From Myxococcota bacterium (GTDB taxonomy: Bacteria > Myxococcota_A > UBA796 > JAFGLY01), in assembly GCA_024276675.1 (NCBI GenBank), contig JAJRWT010000032.1:186001-250000 (forward strand): a stretch of 64,000 nucleotides of DNA, written 5' to 3'. Position numbers and translations under genes: made by a program. The notes below the pieces were generated by a model. The model had not been told where the DNA came from. It ran no database searches and worked only from the letters and a program-made list of their open reading frames with translations. Below are positions 26,110 through 34,048 of the stretch, piece after piece. Numbering within the stretch: the stretch's first letter is position 1; each line of letters opens with the position of its first letter.

Positions 26110-26904
26110 ATGGATGACAGTGTGATAGAGTCCTTCGACAAGGCACAGCGCCGGGCAATCAGCCTCATGGCTCGGCTGCTCTCCTGCCTGGAGACAGGCA
26201 TGTCTGAAAGAGACGTGGCTCAGCTCGCCGAGGCCATCCTGGTGGACATGGGTTTCGATGGCTGGTTCCATCCCCCGGAAGTTCAGATTGGTCATCGCAC
26301 CATGCAAGCTCCTGTCTGGAGAATCCCCTCTCCCCGGAGCCACCTCGGAAAAGGCAAAATGGTCATGATCAGCCTGGCTCCCTGGGCAGCCCAGGCTTTC
26401 GGCGACATCGGCACCAGCTTCGTATTCGGCGGAGGAACGAACAGGCTGTTGGATGTTGCTCGTTCCTGCACCAGGGCCACCTGCGGTTACGCGTCCCACT
26501 GGAAGTGCGTTGGCGAACTCTATGCCTTTGCTCGTTCCTGGGCGGCCAAGAACTTCTTTTCGCTGGCCAACCGCCACAGTATTGGCCACGCCATTCTCCC
26601 CGCCTCCGCCCTGCCAAATCCGGGATTCCCCAAGACCGCTCACGCAGCTACGTGGTTGCGTCGATACCAGATCCACTTTCTGAATCCTCGAAGAATGCAT
26701 GGCATGTTCGCAATCCGGCCACAACTGGTGGATACACGGCATGGAGCCAGCTTTAGAGAGATCGTGTTCGTGGATGATACGCGCAGGCTCATACTGGGCC
26801 GCGACCATGAATCCCAGGTTGGACGCTTCCACCAGGACTCAGCCACAGCCAACCTGAAAGCACCTGCGGATGAACCGCGCACGGCTGCCGCTTCCACCAC
26901 GTGA
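26110..26904 (+). CDS. M24-peptidase-fold protein, probably catalytically inactive
   Basis: A 264-residue cytosolic protein with the pita-bread fold pattern of M24 enzymes (methionine aminopeptidase, Xaa-Pro peptidase): ETGMSERDVAQLAEAIL, FHPPEVQIGHRT, GDIGTSFVFGG, RHSIGHAILP, GMFAIRPQL and SFREIVFVDD. Family members bind two metals through Asp, Asp, His, Glu, Glu. Here Asp99 and Glu217 and a His (156 or 160) remain, but the first Asp position reads Ser88 in MISLAPW and the first Glu reads Arg203 in AIRPQ. It is therefore likely a pseudoenzyme. There is no ribosome-binding sequence, and a -10-like TTATGC ends 7 bases before the ATG, so the mRNA may be leaderless. Earlier in-frame codons lie antisense to the radical SAM gene and were discarded. 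Confidence 0.65.
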   Translation: MDDSVIESFDKAQRRAISLMARLLSCLETGMSERDVAQLAEAILVDMGFDGWFHPPEVQIGHRTMQAPVWRIPSPRSHLGKGKMVMISLAPWAAQAFGDIGTSFVFGGGTNRLLDVARSCTRATCGYASHWKCVGELYAFARSWAAKNFFSLANRHSIGHAILPASALPNPGFPKTAHAATWLRRYQIHFLNPRRMHGMFAIRPQLVDTRHGASFREIVFVDDTRRLILGRDHESQVGRFHQDSATANLKAPADEPRTAAASTT

Positions 26905-27024
26905 TGGTTGGCGCGAGACGCCAGGAGTAGCCTCCGGCAGTATCCCAGCTCGGAGGTCGCAGTTCCTCCGCGCCATCCTGACTTCTCTGCCACGGCGGAA
27001 CCGGCCTGGTTCTCGAATTCGCAT

Positions 27025-27657
27025 TCAATCCATGTGCTGTTCGAACACGGAGAGTATTCGCCTGTGGGCCTCGGCATCGTCGATAGCTTCGATCTTGACC
27101 GAATACAGCAGGTGGGACTCGCCTGGCACCATGTCCACTATCCGGGCGTCCACTTCGTGTTGGGGAACGCCGGGTACGTGGAAGTGCAGGCGTACCGCTC
27201 CCCCCTTTACAAAGACCAGGGTGTGATCCGCCGGCAACATGAAGGTGAGAGTGTCGGTGGTAAGCTCCACCAGCCGCCCCGGATCGCCGGTGATGGAGAC
27301 GCCCGCTCCCCTGGGCGGCATGACCAGCAACTCCGGCCCGGTGCTTGCCTGCCCCCGTGGTTCGCCCATCTTGAAGTTGTCCAGGAACCCCAGGAGATAA
27401 CCATCCTGGGAACGATCGGGGACAGGCACTCCCGCCCTGATGGTGCTCGCTTCGAAGGTGTAGGTGTTACCGTGCAGTACGAACCAGCAACGGACCTCTT
27501 CGCCTCCGCCCAGCTTTGTGCCCGGGGCCAGGACGACGATTCCGCCCTTTTCCACCCTCAAGATGAGCCCGTGGCTCCACTGCCCGGAACGTTGCAGGAT
27601 TTCACAGGCGATTCGAAGTTCCGCAGCTTCCTGTAGCAGCCGTCGGGGGTCCTTCAT
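27025..27657 (-). CDS. PilZ-like two-domain protein
   Basis: A 210-residue soluble protein that looks like two successive small beta-barrels. The first (about 10-95) has ILQRSGQWSHGLILRVEKGGIVVLAPG and VRCWFVLHGNTYTFEA; the second (about 115-195) has GRLVELTTDTLTFMLPAD, GAVRLHFHVPG and ARIVDMVPGE, then a C-terminal helix (EAHRRILSVFEQHMD). Such a YcgR-N/PilZ order is found in cyclic-di-GMP effectors, but the RxxxR and D/NxSxxG ligand motifs of PilZ are not evident. The ATG at 27657 follows GGAG by 5 bases; the longer frame to 27720 lacks a site. I put it forward as PilZ-like with reserve. Confidence 0.45.
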   Translation of the reverse strand: MKDPRRLLQEAAELRIACEILQRSGQWSHGLILRVEKGGIVVLAPGTKLGGGEEVRCWFVLHGNTYTFEASTIRAGVPVPDRSQDGYLLGFLDNFKMGEPRGQASTGPELLVMPPRGAGVSITGDPGRLVELTTDTLTFMLPADHTLVFVKGGAVRLHFHVPGVPQHEVDARIVDMVPGESHLLYSVKIEAIDDAEAHRRILSVFEQHMD

Positions 27658-27825
27658 GGAAACTCCTGTACTGTTACTGTCTCGTCCCCACTCCAGACAT
27701 CCGGACATGGCGACACTCAACAGGGTCTAGATACATCGCTGCGAGGAGGCTGGCAGCATTGACACTATAAAAAGTCGGTAATACGGCAGGGCCATTCCAG
27801 GCCGCTGGAAAACTCCCTCCAAGAA

Positions 27826-28740
27826 ATGAACGAGGCACCCTACTTGCTTATCGCCCATTTTTCCGACATCCACGTCCGACGAAACCCTCGGGGCCGGCAG
27901 CTCCTGGGAAAACGTCTCGTGGCTCAGGCCAACCTCTACATTGGAGGGCGGGCAAGGGCCTTCGATGATCACCCGGTGACATTGTTGGTGGAAAAGCTGC
28001 TGAGCTGTAAACCCGACATGGTGGTCTGTACAGGCGACCTGACAGCCATGTCCCTTCCTACCGAGTTCCAGGCCGCCAGGGATCTGCTGGCTCCTGTCAT
28101 CCAGCGCTTCCCATTCATCGTCCTGCCGGGAAACCACGACGTCTACACCCGGACGGCTTCCAGGAGGCTCGCCATGGAGGCCTGTTTCGGGAAATTCATG
28201 GGTTCCGGTCCCTGGCCCAGGCTATTCCGCCATGGAAAACTGCACTTCCTGGCCTTGCATGTTAGCAGGCCCACCATCTTGAGTTCGACGGGGCTCATGG
28301 ACAAGGGCCAGCTAGAAAGGTTGGGCGAGATCCTGGACTCGCCTGCTCTACGAAAGACCTTCAACATCCTGCTTCTGCACTACCCACTGCGAAATCGTGA
28401 TGGGACGCCATACAGACCAATGCTTCGCCGTCTGCACAACGTCGGGCTACTGGAAGGGCTGATGGGCAGAAGCAAAAGAATCCACATGGTGCTCCACGGG
28501 CACGAACACCAGGGATTCTCGACACAACTTCGAGTCGATGGAGCAGTAATACCCATATTCAACCCGGGGTCCGCAGGCTATGCCCATAGTACCGAGGGGG
28601 GACACACGGCCAGTTTCAATCTCTACCACGTGGACGGCATGTGCCTGAAAAGTGTCGCGTACTACGCGTTGCTCGGTGGGGCGTTTACACGAAAACACGT
28701 GGTGGACTGCCCCGTACTCTCCACAGAAACCGCGGGCTGA
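27826..28740 (+). CDS. Calcineurin-like metallophosphoesterase
   Basis: A 304-residue cytosolic protein with all blocks of the binuclear metallophosphoesterase fold: FSDIHVRR (D-x-H), VVCTGDLTA (G-D), IVLPGNHDVY (G-N-H-D), LLLHYPLR (H) and MVLHGHEH (G-H-x-H). The order and spacing resemble CpdA/LpxH-like phosphoesterases. Substrate cannot be told: cyclic nucleotides, UDP-diacylglucosamine and others use the same core. It is divergent from the PilZ-like gene and convergent with the long disordered-protein gene. No strong Shine-Dalgarno precedes ATG 27826. Confidence 0.85.
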   Translation: MNEAPYLLIAHFSDIHVRRNPRGRQLLGKRLVAQANLYIGGRARAFDDHPVTLLVEKLLSCKPDMVVCTGDLTAMSLPTEFQAARDLLAPVIQRFPFIVLPGNHDVYTRTASRRLAMEACFGKFMGSGPWPRLFRHGKLHFLALHVSRPTILSSTGLMDKGQLERLGEILDSPALRKTFNILLLHYPLRNRDGTPYRPMLRRLHNVGLLEGLMGRSKRIHMVLHGHEHQGFSTQLRVDGAVIPIFNPGSAGYAHSTEGGHTASFNLYHVDGMCLKSVAYYALLGGAFTRKHVVDCPVLSTETAG

Positions 28741-28779
28741 TCCACCGTACACCTTCCTGGATTCGATCCACGTGAAGGT

Positions 28780-30792
28780 CTATTTCTGCCCCGCATCGAC
28801 CGTGAAAGCCGGGCACCAGCGACGTGCGCTGGCCCCTACGAGCGCTTCCCTCCCCACGCGGCTTGCAGCGGCGCGCACGGCACCGAGAAGTGACTTGGAC
28901 AGCACCACCAATTCCTGTTGTTGGCGCAGGGTGATCTTCCATGCAAACATGGGAGCGTGAGCGTCGCCATCGGGCACCAGGGAGAGCATGCGGTCAGGAT
29001 CGTGCAACGATGCACATCGTTCCGGCTGCCCCGGGAGATCAGAGGGCTCCCCAATTGAATGTGGATCCGCAACCATGGGCGACTCAACATGGCATCGCTC
29101 CTCTGGCCGTGTAGACCCGACATCTGAGGCGACCCTGGAGATGGGAGCCCTGTTCCATCCATGTGGGTGGACGAGCGCGCCGGAGGTGCCTATAGAGCCA
29201 GCAGGTGCCAACATCCGGATTGACCGGTAGGCAGAATCGTTCAACCACGGAATACGGGGTAACGTCTTGCGATGTCCAGCGGACGCGCCCCGGACGCCCG
29301 CCAGTTCTTCGGGCTCGCCTGGCTGCGGTACCTGGTCGGCCAGAGCCGGAAGTTCTTCCGGTAGCGGTGGCTTTCCAGCAGGCAATTGCGGCGTGGTGGT
29401 TTCGACTGCTGGTTGTTGGAGGGCTTCGGGCCGGTGGGATTCCGTACCTGGGTCCAGTTCCTCGCGAGCTTGAAAAGAGAGCTGCTGCGTCGTGGTGCCG
29501 GGTTCCGCCCTGGGCTCGGCGGCTGGCTCTGGAGCGGTGGGTATCGCGGTCGGTCGGGGTGGGAAGTCCGTAGCACCAACATCGCGTGTAGCCGGTTCTT
29601 CCACGGGGACCGGTTCCGAACCCGAGAAGAGAGCATCGTCCACCTCTGGAGGCAGGTCCGCATCTTCCAGGCCCGCCATCCCCGCATGGTTGGGCGCCAC
29701 CAGGTCGGATGCACCCATTTGGACAGGATCCCTGGTCTGAGCAGAAAAGTCATCCTGCCCCACGTCGTTGTCTGGCAATGGGCCGTGAGCCTTCTGCTCG
29801 ACTGGTTCGTCCACCCGTTCAAAAACCACTACCCTGATCTGTGGGCGTACCTTCCTTGCAGGTCTAGGCCTGGATGGAGCTTCGGGAGGCGATACCTTTC
29901 TGGGTGTTTGGCGAGCCGTGGGACGTACCAGGCGCCTACGGGAGCCCGCGACACGGTCTTGACGCGACTGGGTCGGTTTCTCTGTGGGCGAAGGGTCGGG
30001 CGAGTGCTCGGTGACATCCGGTGGCATGCCAACCGACCCGTAGAGATTGGACTTGCCCGGCGGCACCGGTGAGGTCGTGGGGGGGGAAACGGTGAAGGGA
30101 AGACGATGAACACCGCGGGCCCAAGAAGATTCTCGAGCTGATGACGGCCCATGGCTTCGGGCACCGTGAAAACCATATGATTCATGGGAAGAAAAGTCAC
30201 TGGGTCGTGGTGGGCCCTCGCTGGGGGAACGCTGCGATGCAGGTTCCCGGCGGCTCGATACCCGAATGATCTCTGGTTGAGAAGCGACGGAGGAGCTGCT
30301 GCATGAAGGCCGTGGATTCGTTGGAGAGCCATCGCAGCCATTGGAGACATTGGAGACATTGGGCCGAAACGGGGGAATACCCAGGCGGCGACGTTCTCCT
30401 TGTACAACTTCGGGGATCACTCCGGCCATTGCCGCGATGAGGTGGTCGGGTTCCTTCCCCAGCAGAGCCAGATGGGATCGAAGCAACGATACCCCTGAGG
30501 ACCCTATGGCAGCTCCTGCTGCTCGGAGGCCGCTACGCGCCAGAGCTCTGCGAAGCCTTCTCGGGTTGGTGCCAAACCTGCGCGCCAACTCCCTGATTGG
30601 TCGTGAGTCGTGCAGACGTGCGACTTCGGGCCACCAGGGCTCGCCTTCGGCCGCTCCCCCGTGGCTGGCTTCTCGGAGAGCATCATCCAGGAGCAACGGG
30701 TCGACGTGGAGTTCCTCGGCGAGCAGATCCAGAGACGTTTCCTTCAGCCTTTCGGTGAAGCCAGCCCACCAGGGTTCGTTGACAAGAGACAT
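28780..30792 (-). CDS. Large disordered protein with N-terminal helix-turn-helix-like repeats
   Basis: A 670-residue protein of unknown function. Residues 1-140 contain three related helical units: SLDLLAEELHVDPLLLDDAL, PIRELARRFGTNPRRLRRAL and HLIAAMAGVIPEVVQGERR, each like a helix-turn-helix of the RNA-polymerase-sigma or phage-regulator kind. The rest, to about 600, is rich in Pro, Ser, Glu, Arg and has no predicted fold, with acidic parts (about 360-520) and basic parts (about 290-340). The last 60 residues again contain a helix (ITLRQQQELVVLSKSLLGAVRAAASR). No signal peptide. ATG 30792 was preferred to the TTG at 30828. Codon choice fits its neighbours and the frame is open for 2 kb, so I take it as real. 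Confidence 0.6.
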   Translation of the reverse strand: MSLVNEPWWAGFTERLKETSLDLLAEELHVDPLLLDDALREASHGGAAEGEPWWPEVARLHDSRPIRELARRFGTNPRRLRRALARSGLRAAGAAIGSSGVSLLRSHLALLGKEPDHLIAAMAGVIPEVVQGERRRLGIPPFRPNVSNVSNGCDGSPTNPRPSCSSSSVASQPEIIRVSSRREPASQRSPSEGPPRPSDFSSHESYGFHGARSHGPSSARESSWARGVHRLPFTVSPPTTSPVPPGKSNLYGSVGMPPDVTEHSPDPSPTEKPTQSRQDRVAGSRRRLVRPTARQTPRKVSPPEAPSRPRPARKVRPQIRVVVFERVDEPVEQKAHGPLPDNDVGQDDFSAQTRDPVQMGASDLVAPNHAGMAGLEDADLPPEVDDALFSGSEPVPVEEPATRDVGATDFPPRPTAIPTAPEPAAEPRAEPGTTTQQLSFQAREELDPGTESHRPEALQQPAVETTTPQLPAGKPPLPEELPALADQVPQPGEPEELAGVRGASAGHRKTLPRIPWLNDSAYRSIRMLAPAGSIGTSGALVHPHGWNRAPISRVASDVGSTRPEERCHVESPMVADPHSIGEPSDLPGQPERCASLHDPDRMLSLVPDGDAHAPMFAWKITLRQQQELVVLSKSLLGAVRAAASRVGREALVGASARRWCPAFTVDAGQK

Positions 30793-31170
30793 GGATATTC
30801 TTTCGCCGATTTGGACAACCCGTTTCAAATCTTGGATGATTCATGGGATACGGTTCATCAATAACGGCGGCCACGTGCCAGCGCTCCGAAAATCCCTTTG
30901 TCGTGCTTAACCGAATCCAGCCGGGTTCAAGGTGCCATTCACGAAAAAACAATGCTTGTCTCAGCTCTCAGGTTGCGCTATCCTTGGTTCCAGTGGCCTT
31001 TTCAACTGGCTTTTTCCAGTGGCTTTTTCCACGAGGCGCCGCGGCACCTGCATGGTTGCGGCTCTCCCACTTCCTGTCCCTTCGCGGCCATCCTCCAGGC
31101 ATCCCTCCCTCCGCTTCCAGCTTCCTTCCCAAACCTTCCCCCCGTTCATGCCAGAGCCAGCACGATCCAC
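30793..31170. promoter_or_regulatory. Divergent intergenic region with 14-base repeats, before scpA
   Basis: 378 bases between the disordered-protein gene (-) and scpA (+). It holds three imperfect tandem copies of a 14-base unit of the form GTGGCTTTTTCCAC at 30991-31032. The scpA frame is open upstream to 30898, but those codons do not resemble ScpA, and a 14-base repeat period does not keep a frame, so it is treated as non-coding. Confidence 0.4.
30991..31032 (+). repeat. Three imperfect 14-base tandem repeats upstream of scpA
   Basis: Units at 30991-31004, 31005-31018 and 31019-31032 share the core TGGC(T/C)TTTT(T)C(C)A. They lie 139-180 bases before the scpA start. Function is unknown: they could be regulator-binding sites or replication slippage. 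Confidence 0.55.
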
Positions 31171-31941
31171 ATGACGTCAACGGCATCAGCTTCTCCCATG
31201 GTCCACACCAGGGTGTACGAAGGACCGTTGGAACTTCTTCTCTACCTGGTCAAACGTGACAGTATCGACCTGGGGCACCTGCCTCTTTCCCACATAACCG
31301 GGGAATACCTGGCATACCTGGACCAGATGCGTCACCTGGATCTGGATCTGGCCGGTGAATTCCTGGTAATGGCCGCCACCCTGTGTGAGTTGAAGAGCAG
31401 GGAACTGCTGCCTTCAATCACTCGTTCAGTTTCCACCGGGGATGAAGAACAGGATCCACGAGAAGCTCTGGCTCTTCGCATCCTTGAATACCAACGCTAT
31501 CGGGAAGCCGCTGAAACCTTGCTCAGCAGGCCGATTCTGGGAAAGGACGTATTCTGCCGGGAACCAAAACCCATTGCACACAACAGGCTGGGCATCCATA
31601 CGGGAACGGACATCACGGGCTTTGCCGCAATCTACTATCAACTCCTCCACAAGCGATCATCCTCTCCTCCCACCCACCATGTTAAAGCTTCCCCCGTCAA
31701 CTGGCAGGAATCCCTCTCCAGCGTTCTCGACCTTCTGGAAGACGGCCAGGCCCACGGCATCGATGAACTCTTCGCTGCCCTGCCCACACGAACGCACCGG
31801 ATTTTCGCCTTTCTCGCCGTTCTTGAGCTTTGCAGACAGGGATACCTGGACATCCGACAGGAAGTTCACCTGGCCCCCATGATCATCGAGGGCAGACAGG
31901 ATGAAACCACGGAACTACCGGCGGCCCGGGAGGCAACTTGA
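31171..31941 (+). CDS. scpA: Segregation and condensation protein A
   Basis: ScpA is the kleisin that bridges the SMC ATPase heads and, with ScpB, forms bacterial condensin. The 256-residue product starts its conserved part with VYEGPLELLLYLVKRDSIDL, then ITGEYLAYLDQM, DLAGEFLVMAATLCELKSRELLP, and ends in a winged-helix-like region (IDELFAALPTRTHRIFAFLAVLELCRQGYL). Start ATG 31171 was chosen, but ATG 31198 would place the conserved block closer to the N-terminus; neither has a clear ribosome-binding sequence. The gene overlaps scpB by 4 bases. Confidence 0.93.
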   Translation: MTSTASASPMVHTRVYEGPLELLLYLVKRDSIDLGHLPLSHITGEYLAYLDQMRHLDLDLAGEFLVMAATLCELKSRELLPSITRSVSTGDEEQDPREALALRILEYQRYREAAETLLSRPILGKDVFCREPKPIAHNRLGIHTGTDITGFAAIYYQLLHKRSSSPPTHHVKASPVNWQESLSSVLDLLEDGQAHGIDELFAALPTRTHRIFAFLAVLELCRQGYLDIRQEVHLAPMIIEGRQDETTELPAAREAT

Positions 31942-32606
31942 CCGGCAAGAAAGGCATCGACAACGTCATCCACCTACCCACCGCACGCCGTCCCGGCCCG
32001 GGCGGATCTTCTTCCCGGTCTCAGAGACTTTCCGAAGATTCACTCCCCTCCCCTCCCCCGACTCCCGTTGACCTGCCATCCGCCATAGAAGCAGTTCTTT
32101 TCGCGCTGGGAACGCCCACGACCATGGTACAACTCAAGGCCTGCTTCACCGGGCAGTCCGAAGACGAACTCCTGGCGGCCCTGACCCGCCTACGAGCCAA
32201 GTACACGCAAGGCCACCACGGACTCCAGCTCGTCCAGGTGGCCGGGGGCTGGCAGATACGAACCCGTCCTTCATTCGCTCGATGGGTTGCACGGGCAAGA
32301 GGTGTCAGGCCTTTCAGGCTCTCCCGTGCTGCCCTGGAGACCCTTTCCATCATTGCCTATCGACAGCCCACCACTCGCTCCGAGATCGAAGACGTCCGAG
32401 GAGTGGATGCAGGGGGAGTTCTGCGCACGCTGCTGGAAAAGGAGCTGGTGCGCTGCATGGGGCACAGAGCCGAACCGGGTAGGCCGTTGATCTACGGAAC
32501 CACGGAACGTTTCCTGGAGGTCTTCGGTTTGAAAGACATAGCGGATCTTCCGACGTTACGAGATCTGGACGAGCTGAAGGATGATCACAACACCAACGGC
32601 CCATGA
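31938..32606 (+). CDS. scpB: Segregation and condensation protein B
   Basis: ScpB dimers bind ScpA in the SMC condensin complex. The 222-residue product has a non-conserved Pro/Ser-rich N-terminus (about 1-45) and two winged-helix domains: SAIEAVLFALGTPTTMVQLKACF with LQLVQVAGGWQIRTRPSFARWV, then LSRAALETLSIIAYRQPTTRSEIEDVRGVDAGGVLRTLLEKELV and GRPLIYGTTERFLEVFGL. The start is a TTG with GGGAGG 4-5 bases before, overlapping the scpA stop. In many genomes a pseudouridine synthase gene follows scpB; here it does not. Confidence 0.95.
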   Translation: MTGKKGIDNVIHLPTARRPGPGGSSSRSQRLSEDSLPSPPPTPVDLPSAIEAVLFALGTPTTMVQLKACFTGQSEDELLAALTRLRAKYTQGHHGLQLVQVAGGWQIRTRPSFARWVARARGVRPFRLSRAALETLSIIAYRQPTTRSEIEDVRGVDAGGVLRTLLEKELVRCMGHRAEPGRPLIYGTTERFLEVFGLKDIADLPTLRDLDELKDDHNTNGP

Positions 32607-32673
32607 CGAAATGCCTTGAAAATGCAAGCTCTTGCTGCCATCATCCATGATGGCAGCTTGCAACGGCAGGTGC

Positions 32674-32994
32674 ATGAACACAGGAGTCGCCGTGGCTTCA
32701 CTCAACGACACAGACTGGCCTGGAAACATCCGCGTTGAGCCAGGGCTGCCAAGGAACCCGCCCCGCAAGGCCCGTAGAGCATGGTATTTCAGGCGAATGC
32801 CAGGGGTGAGCGACGCCGCCGGGCCGGATCGCTCCGCACCCGAGCACAGCAGTGTTCCTCGTGCGAGCCCCAAGCTTTCTGATCGGGTCTTCAGAACCCT
32901 CGGGGTTCTGGTGGCGCTTGCCTGGGCTTTCCACTCTCTGGCCCATCTCCACGAGGCCAGCGCAGATCCTGTGGAGGAACCCGCCAAGACCTGA
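32674..32994 (+). CDS. Possible small single-pass membrane protein
   Basis: A 106-residue reading frame in the 436-base gap between scpB and the beta-barrel gene. It is mostly basic and polar, with one hydrophobic helix near residues 80-96 (RTLGVLVALAWAFHSLAHL) and an acidic tail. No homologous family is recognised, and the ribosome-binding sequence before ATG 32674 is weak (AGG, 3 bases). The opposite strand is open too, which is common in GC-rich DNA, so this may not be a gene. The rest of 32607-33042 holds nothing I can identify. Confidence 0.3.
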   Translation: MNTGVAVASLNDTDWPGNIRVEPGLPRNPPRKARRAWYFRRMPGVSDAAGPDRSAPEHSSVPRASPKLSDRVFRTLGVLVALAWAFHSLAHLHEASADPVEEPAKT

Positions 32995-33042
32995 TGTTGC
33001 CAGCAGCGGGGCACGGAAGCCCCGGCGAGTTGGGAGTACTGC

Positions 33043-33747
33043 TCAATACATGCGTGCGCCGAAAGAAATTCCACGCAGTGTCCCGCCCGCAACCACCTGG
33101 TGGGTGTAGCCCAGGCTGAAGGCTGAACGCCCTGCCGCCACCGTGGCTCCGATGTCGTAGGTCATTTCGTCACCGAAGCCGGGAGTGCTGGTGCTGCTCC
33201 AGTCCACCCGCCGGGCTTTCTCTGCCAGCCATGCCGGGGCCATGCCGGCCCAGAGCGTGATGGGTCCCATGGGTACGGCGGCGCCGAGAGTCCAGGCGAC
33301 CCCCAGGGACGGCACCAACTCCAGGTCAGCGAGAGACCACTTGTTCCAGAATACGTCCGGTCCCGTCTCCAGGGCCAGAAAACTCCATGCCGGGCCGAGA
33401 AAACTCCCCACCCTCATCTCCGCGCCCGTTGCATTGCCCGTGGCCAACGCAAAACTGCCTTGAAGCCTGGAGCGCCCCTGGATTGTGGGTGGATGCCGTT
33501 GGCTTTGTTGATAGCGCAGGCCACCCTGGGCTCCCAGAAGCAAGACCGCTCCTCCATCTGTTCCGGTCGACCAGGCAGTCACTCCTGCCTGCGGTCGAGC
33601 ATAGGGGCGCACCTTCCAACGGGCCTGTGGTCTGACGGGCAATGGCTCCTCCTGCTCGGCGGATGGCTGATCCGAACCGGTCTCCGCTGACTCCGCCACG
33701 ACCTCCGGAGCAAACAGGACCAGCAAGAAAGGGACGATCCAGGACAT
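33043..33747 (-). CDS. Outer-membrane beta-barrel-like exported protein
   Basis: A 234-residue protein with a signal peptide (MSWIVPFLLVLFAPEVVAESA), a short Pro/Glu-rich stretch, then alternating hydrophobic/polar strands with Gly-rich turns: VRPYARPQAGVTAW, VLLLGAQGGLRYQQS, SRLQGSFALATGNATGAEMRVGSFLG, TYDIGATVAAGRSAFSLGYTHQVV, and a C-terminal strand GISFGARMY ending in an aromatic residue, as barrel proteins do. Function unknown. The ATG at 33747 follows GGAGA by 4 bases; a longer frame to 33876 was not used since it would put the signal peptide inside. It is divergent from the polytopic membrane protein gene. Confidence 0.65.
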   Translation of the reverse strand: MSWIVPFLLVLFAPEVVAESAETGSDQPSAEQEEPLPVRPQARWKVRPYARPQAGVTAWSTGTDGGAVLLLGAQGGLRYQQSQRHPPTIQGRSRLQGSFALATGNATGAEMRVGSFLGPAWSFLALETGPDVFWNKWSLADLELVPSLGVAWTLGAAVPMGPITLWAGMAPAWLAEKARRVDWSSTSTPGFGDEMTYDIGATVAAGRSAFSLGYTHQVVAGGTLRGISFGARMY

Positions 33748-34048
33748 GTGTTCTCCGTGTTGGCTCCCATCCTGGAGGGTGGATCCAGCGAGAGCGAATC
33801 GCTCTGGAGCCCAGTGTGGTCGGGCAACCCACCCTTTTCCAGGCGGCTTGTCGGGCGTGGCTGGCCCCTTGTCCAATCAACTCAAAAAACGGGGAACGCT
33901 CCCGCGGGGAAAGCAGTCTCGGGATGGGAACGTGATAGGTGAAGCCGAGACCGGACTGGCCCGACGATCCACGGGCCAGTTTTCCACAGGGTGGGGCGTC
34001 GCACGCGCTTTCCCATTATCTTCCTCGGAGTGAAAGAGGAGCATTCGA
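33748..34048. promoter_or_regulatory. Divergent intergenic region with hairpin
   Basis: 301 bases between the beta-barrel gene (-) and the polytopic membrane protein gene (+). It carries a perfect 9-base-pair inverted repeat (33955-33963 with 33972-33980) followed by TTTT, and a shorter AGAGCG/CGCTCT repeat near 33790-33805. GGAG at 34037-34040 is the ribosome-binding site of the + strand gene. Confidence 0.4.
33955..33983 (+). other. Inverted repeat with short T-run (possible attenuator or terminator)
   Basis: Stem ACTGGCCCG / CGGGCCAGT, 8-base loop, then three more T after the stem. It has terminator shape but there is no + strand gene upstream, so it may be a leader hairpin of the gene at 34049, whose start is 66 bases further on. 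Confidence 0.45.

Noticed and set aside
27759..27784. TTGACA followed by TAATAC before the phosphoesterase gene
   Set aside because: The spacer is only 14 bases, too short for a normal sigma-70 promoter; kept out of the feature list.
30898..31170. Extended N-terminus of scpA in frame from 30898
   Set aside because: The residues do not resemble ScpA, include a 14-base repeat that does not respect the frame, and lack a ribosome-binding site.
32556..33092. 178-codon frame on the - strand between scpB and the beta-barrel gene
   Set aside because: No ribosome-binding site, no motif, overlap with the scpB end and with the weak + strand candidate at 32674.
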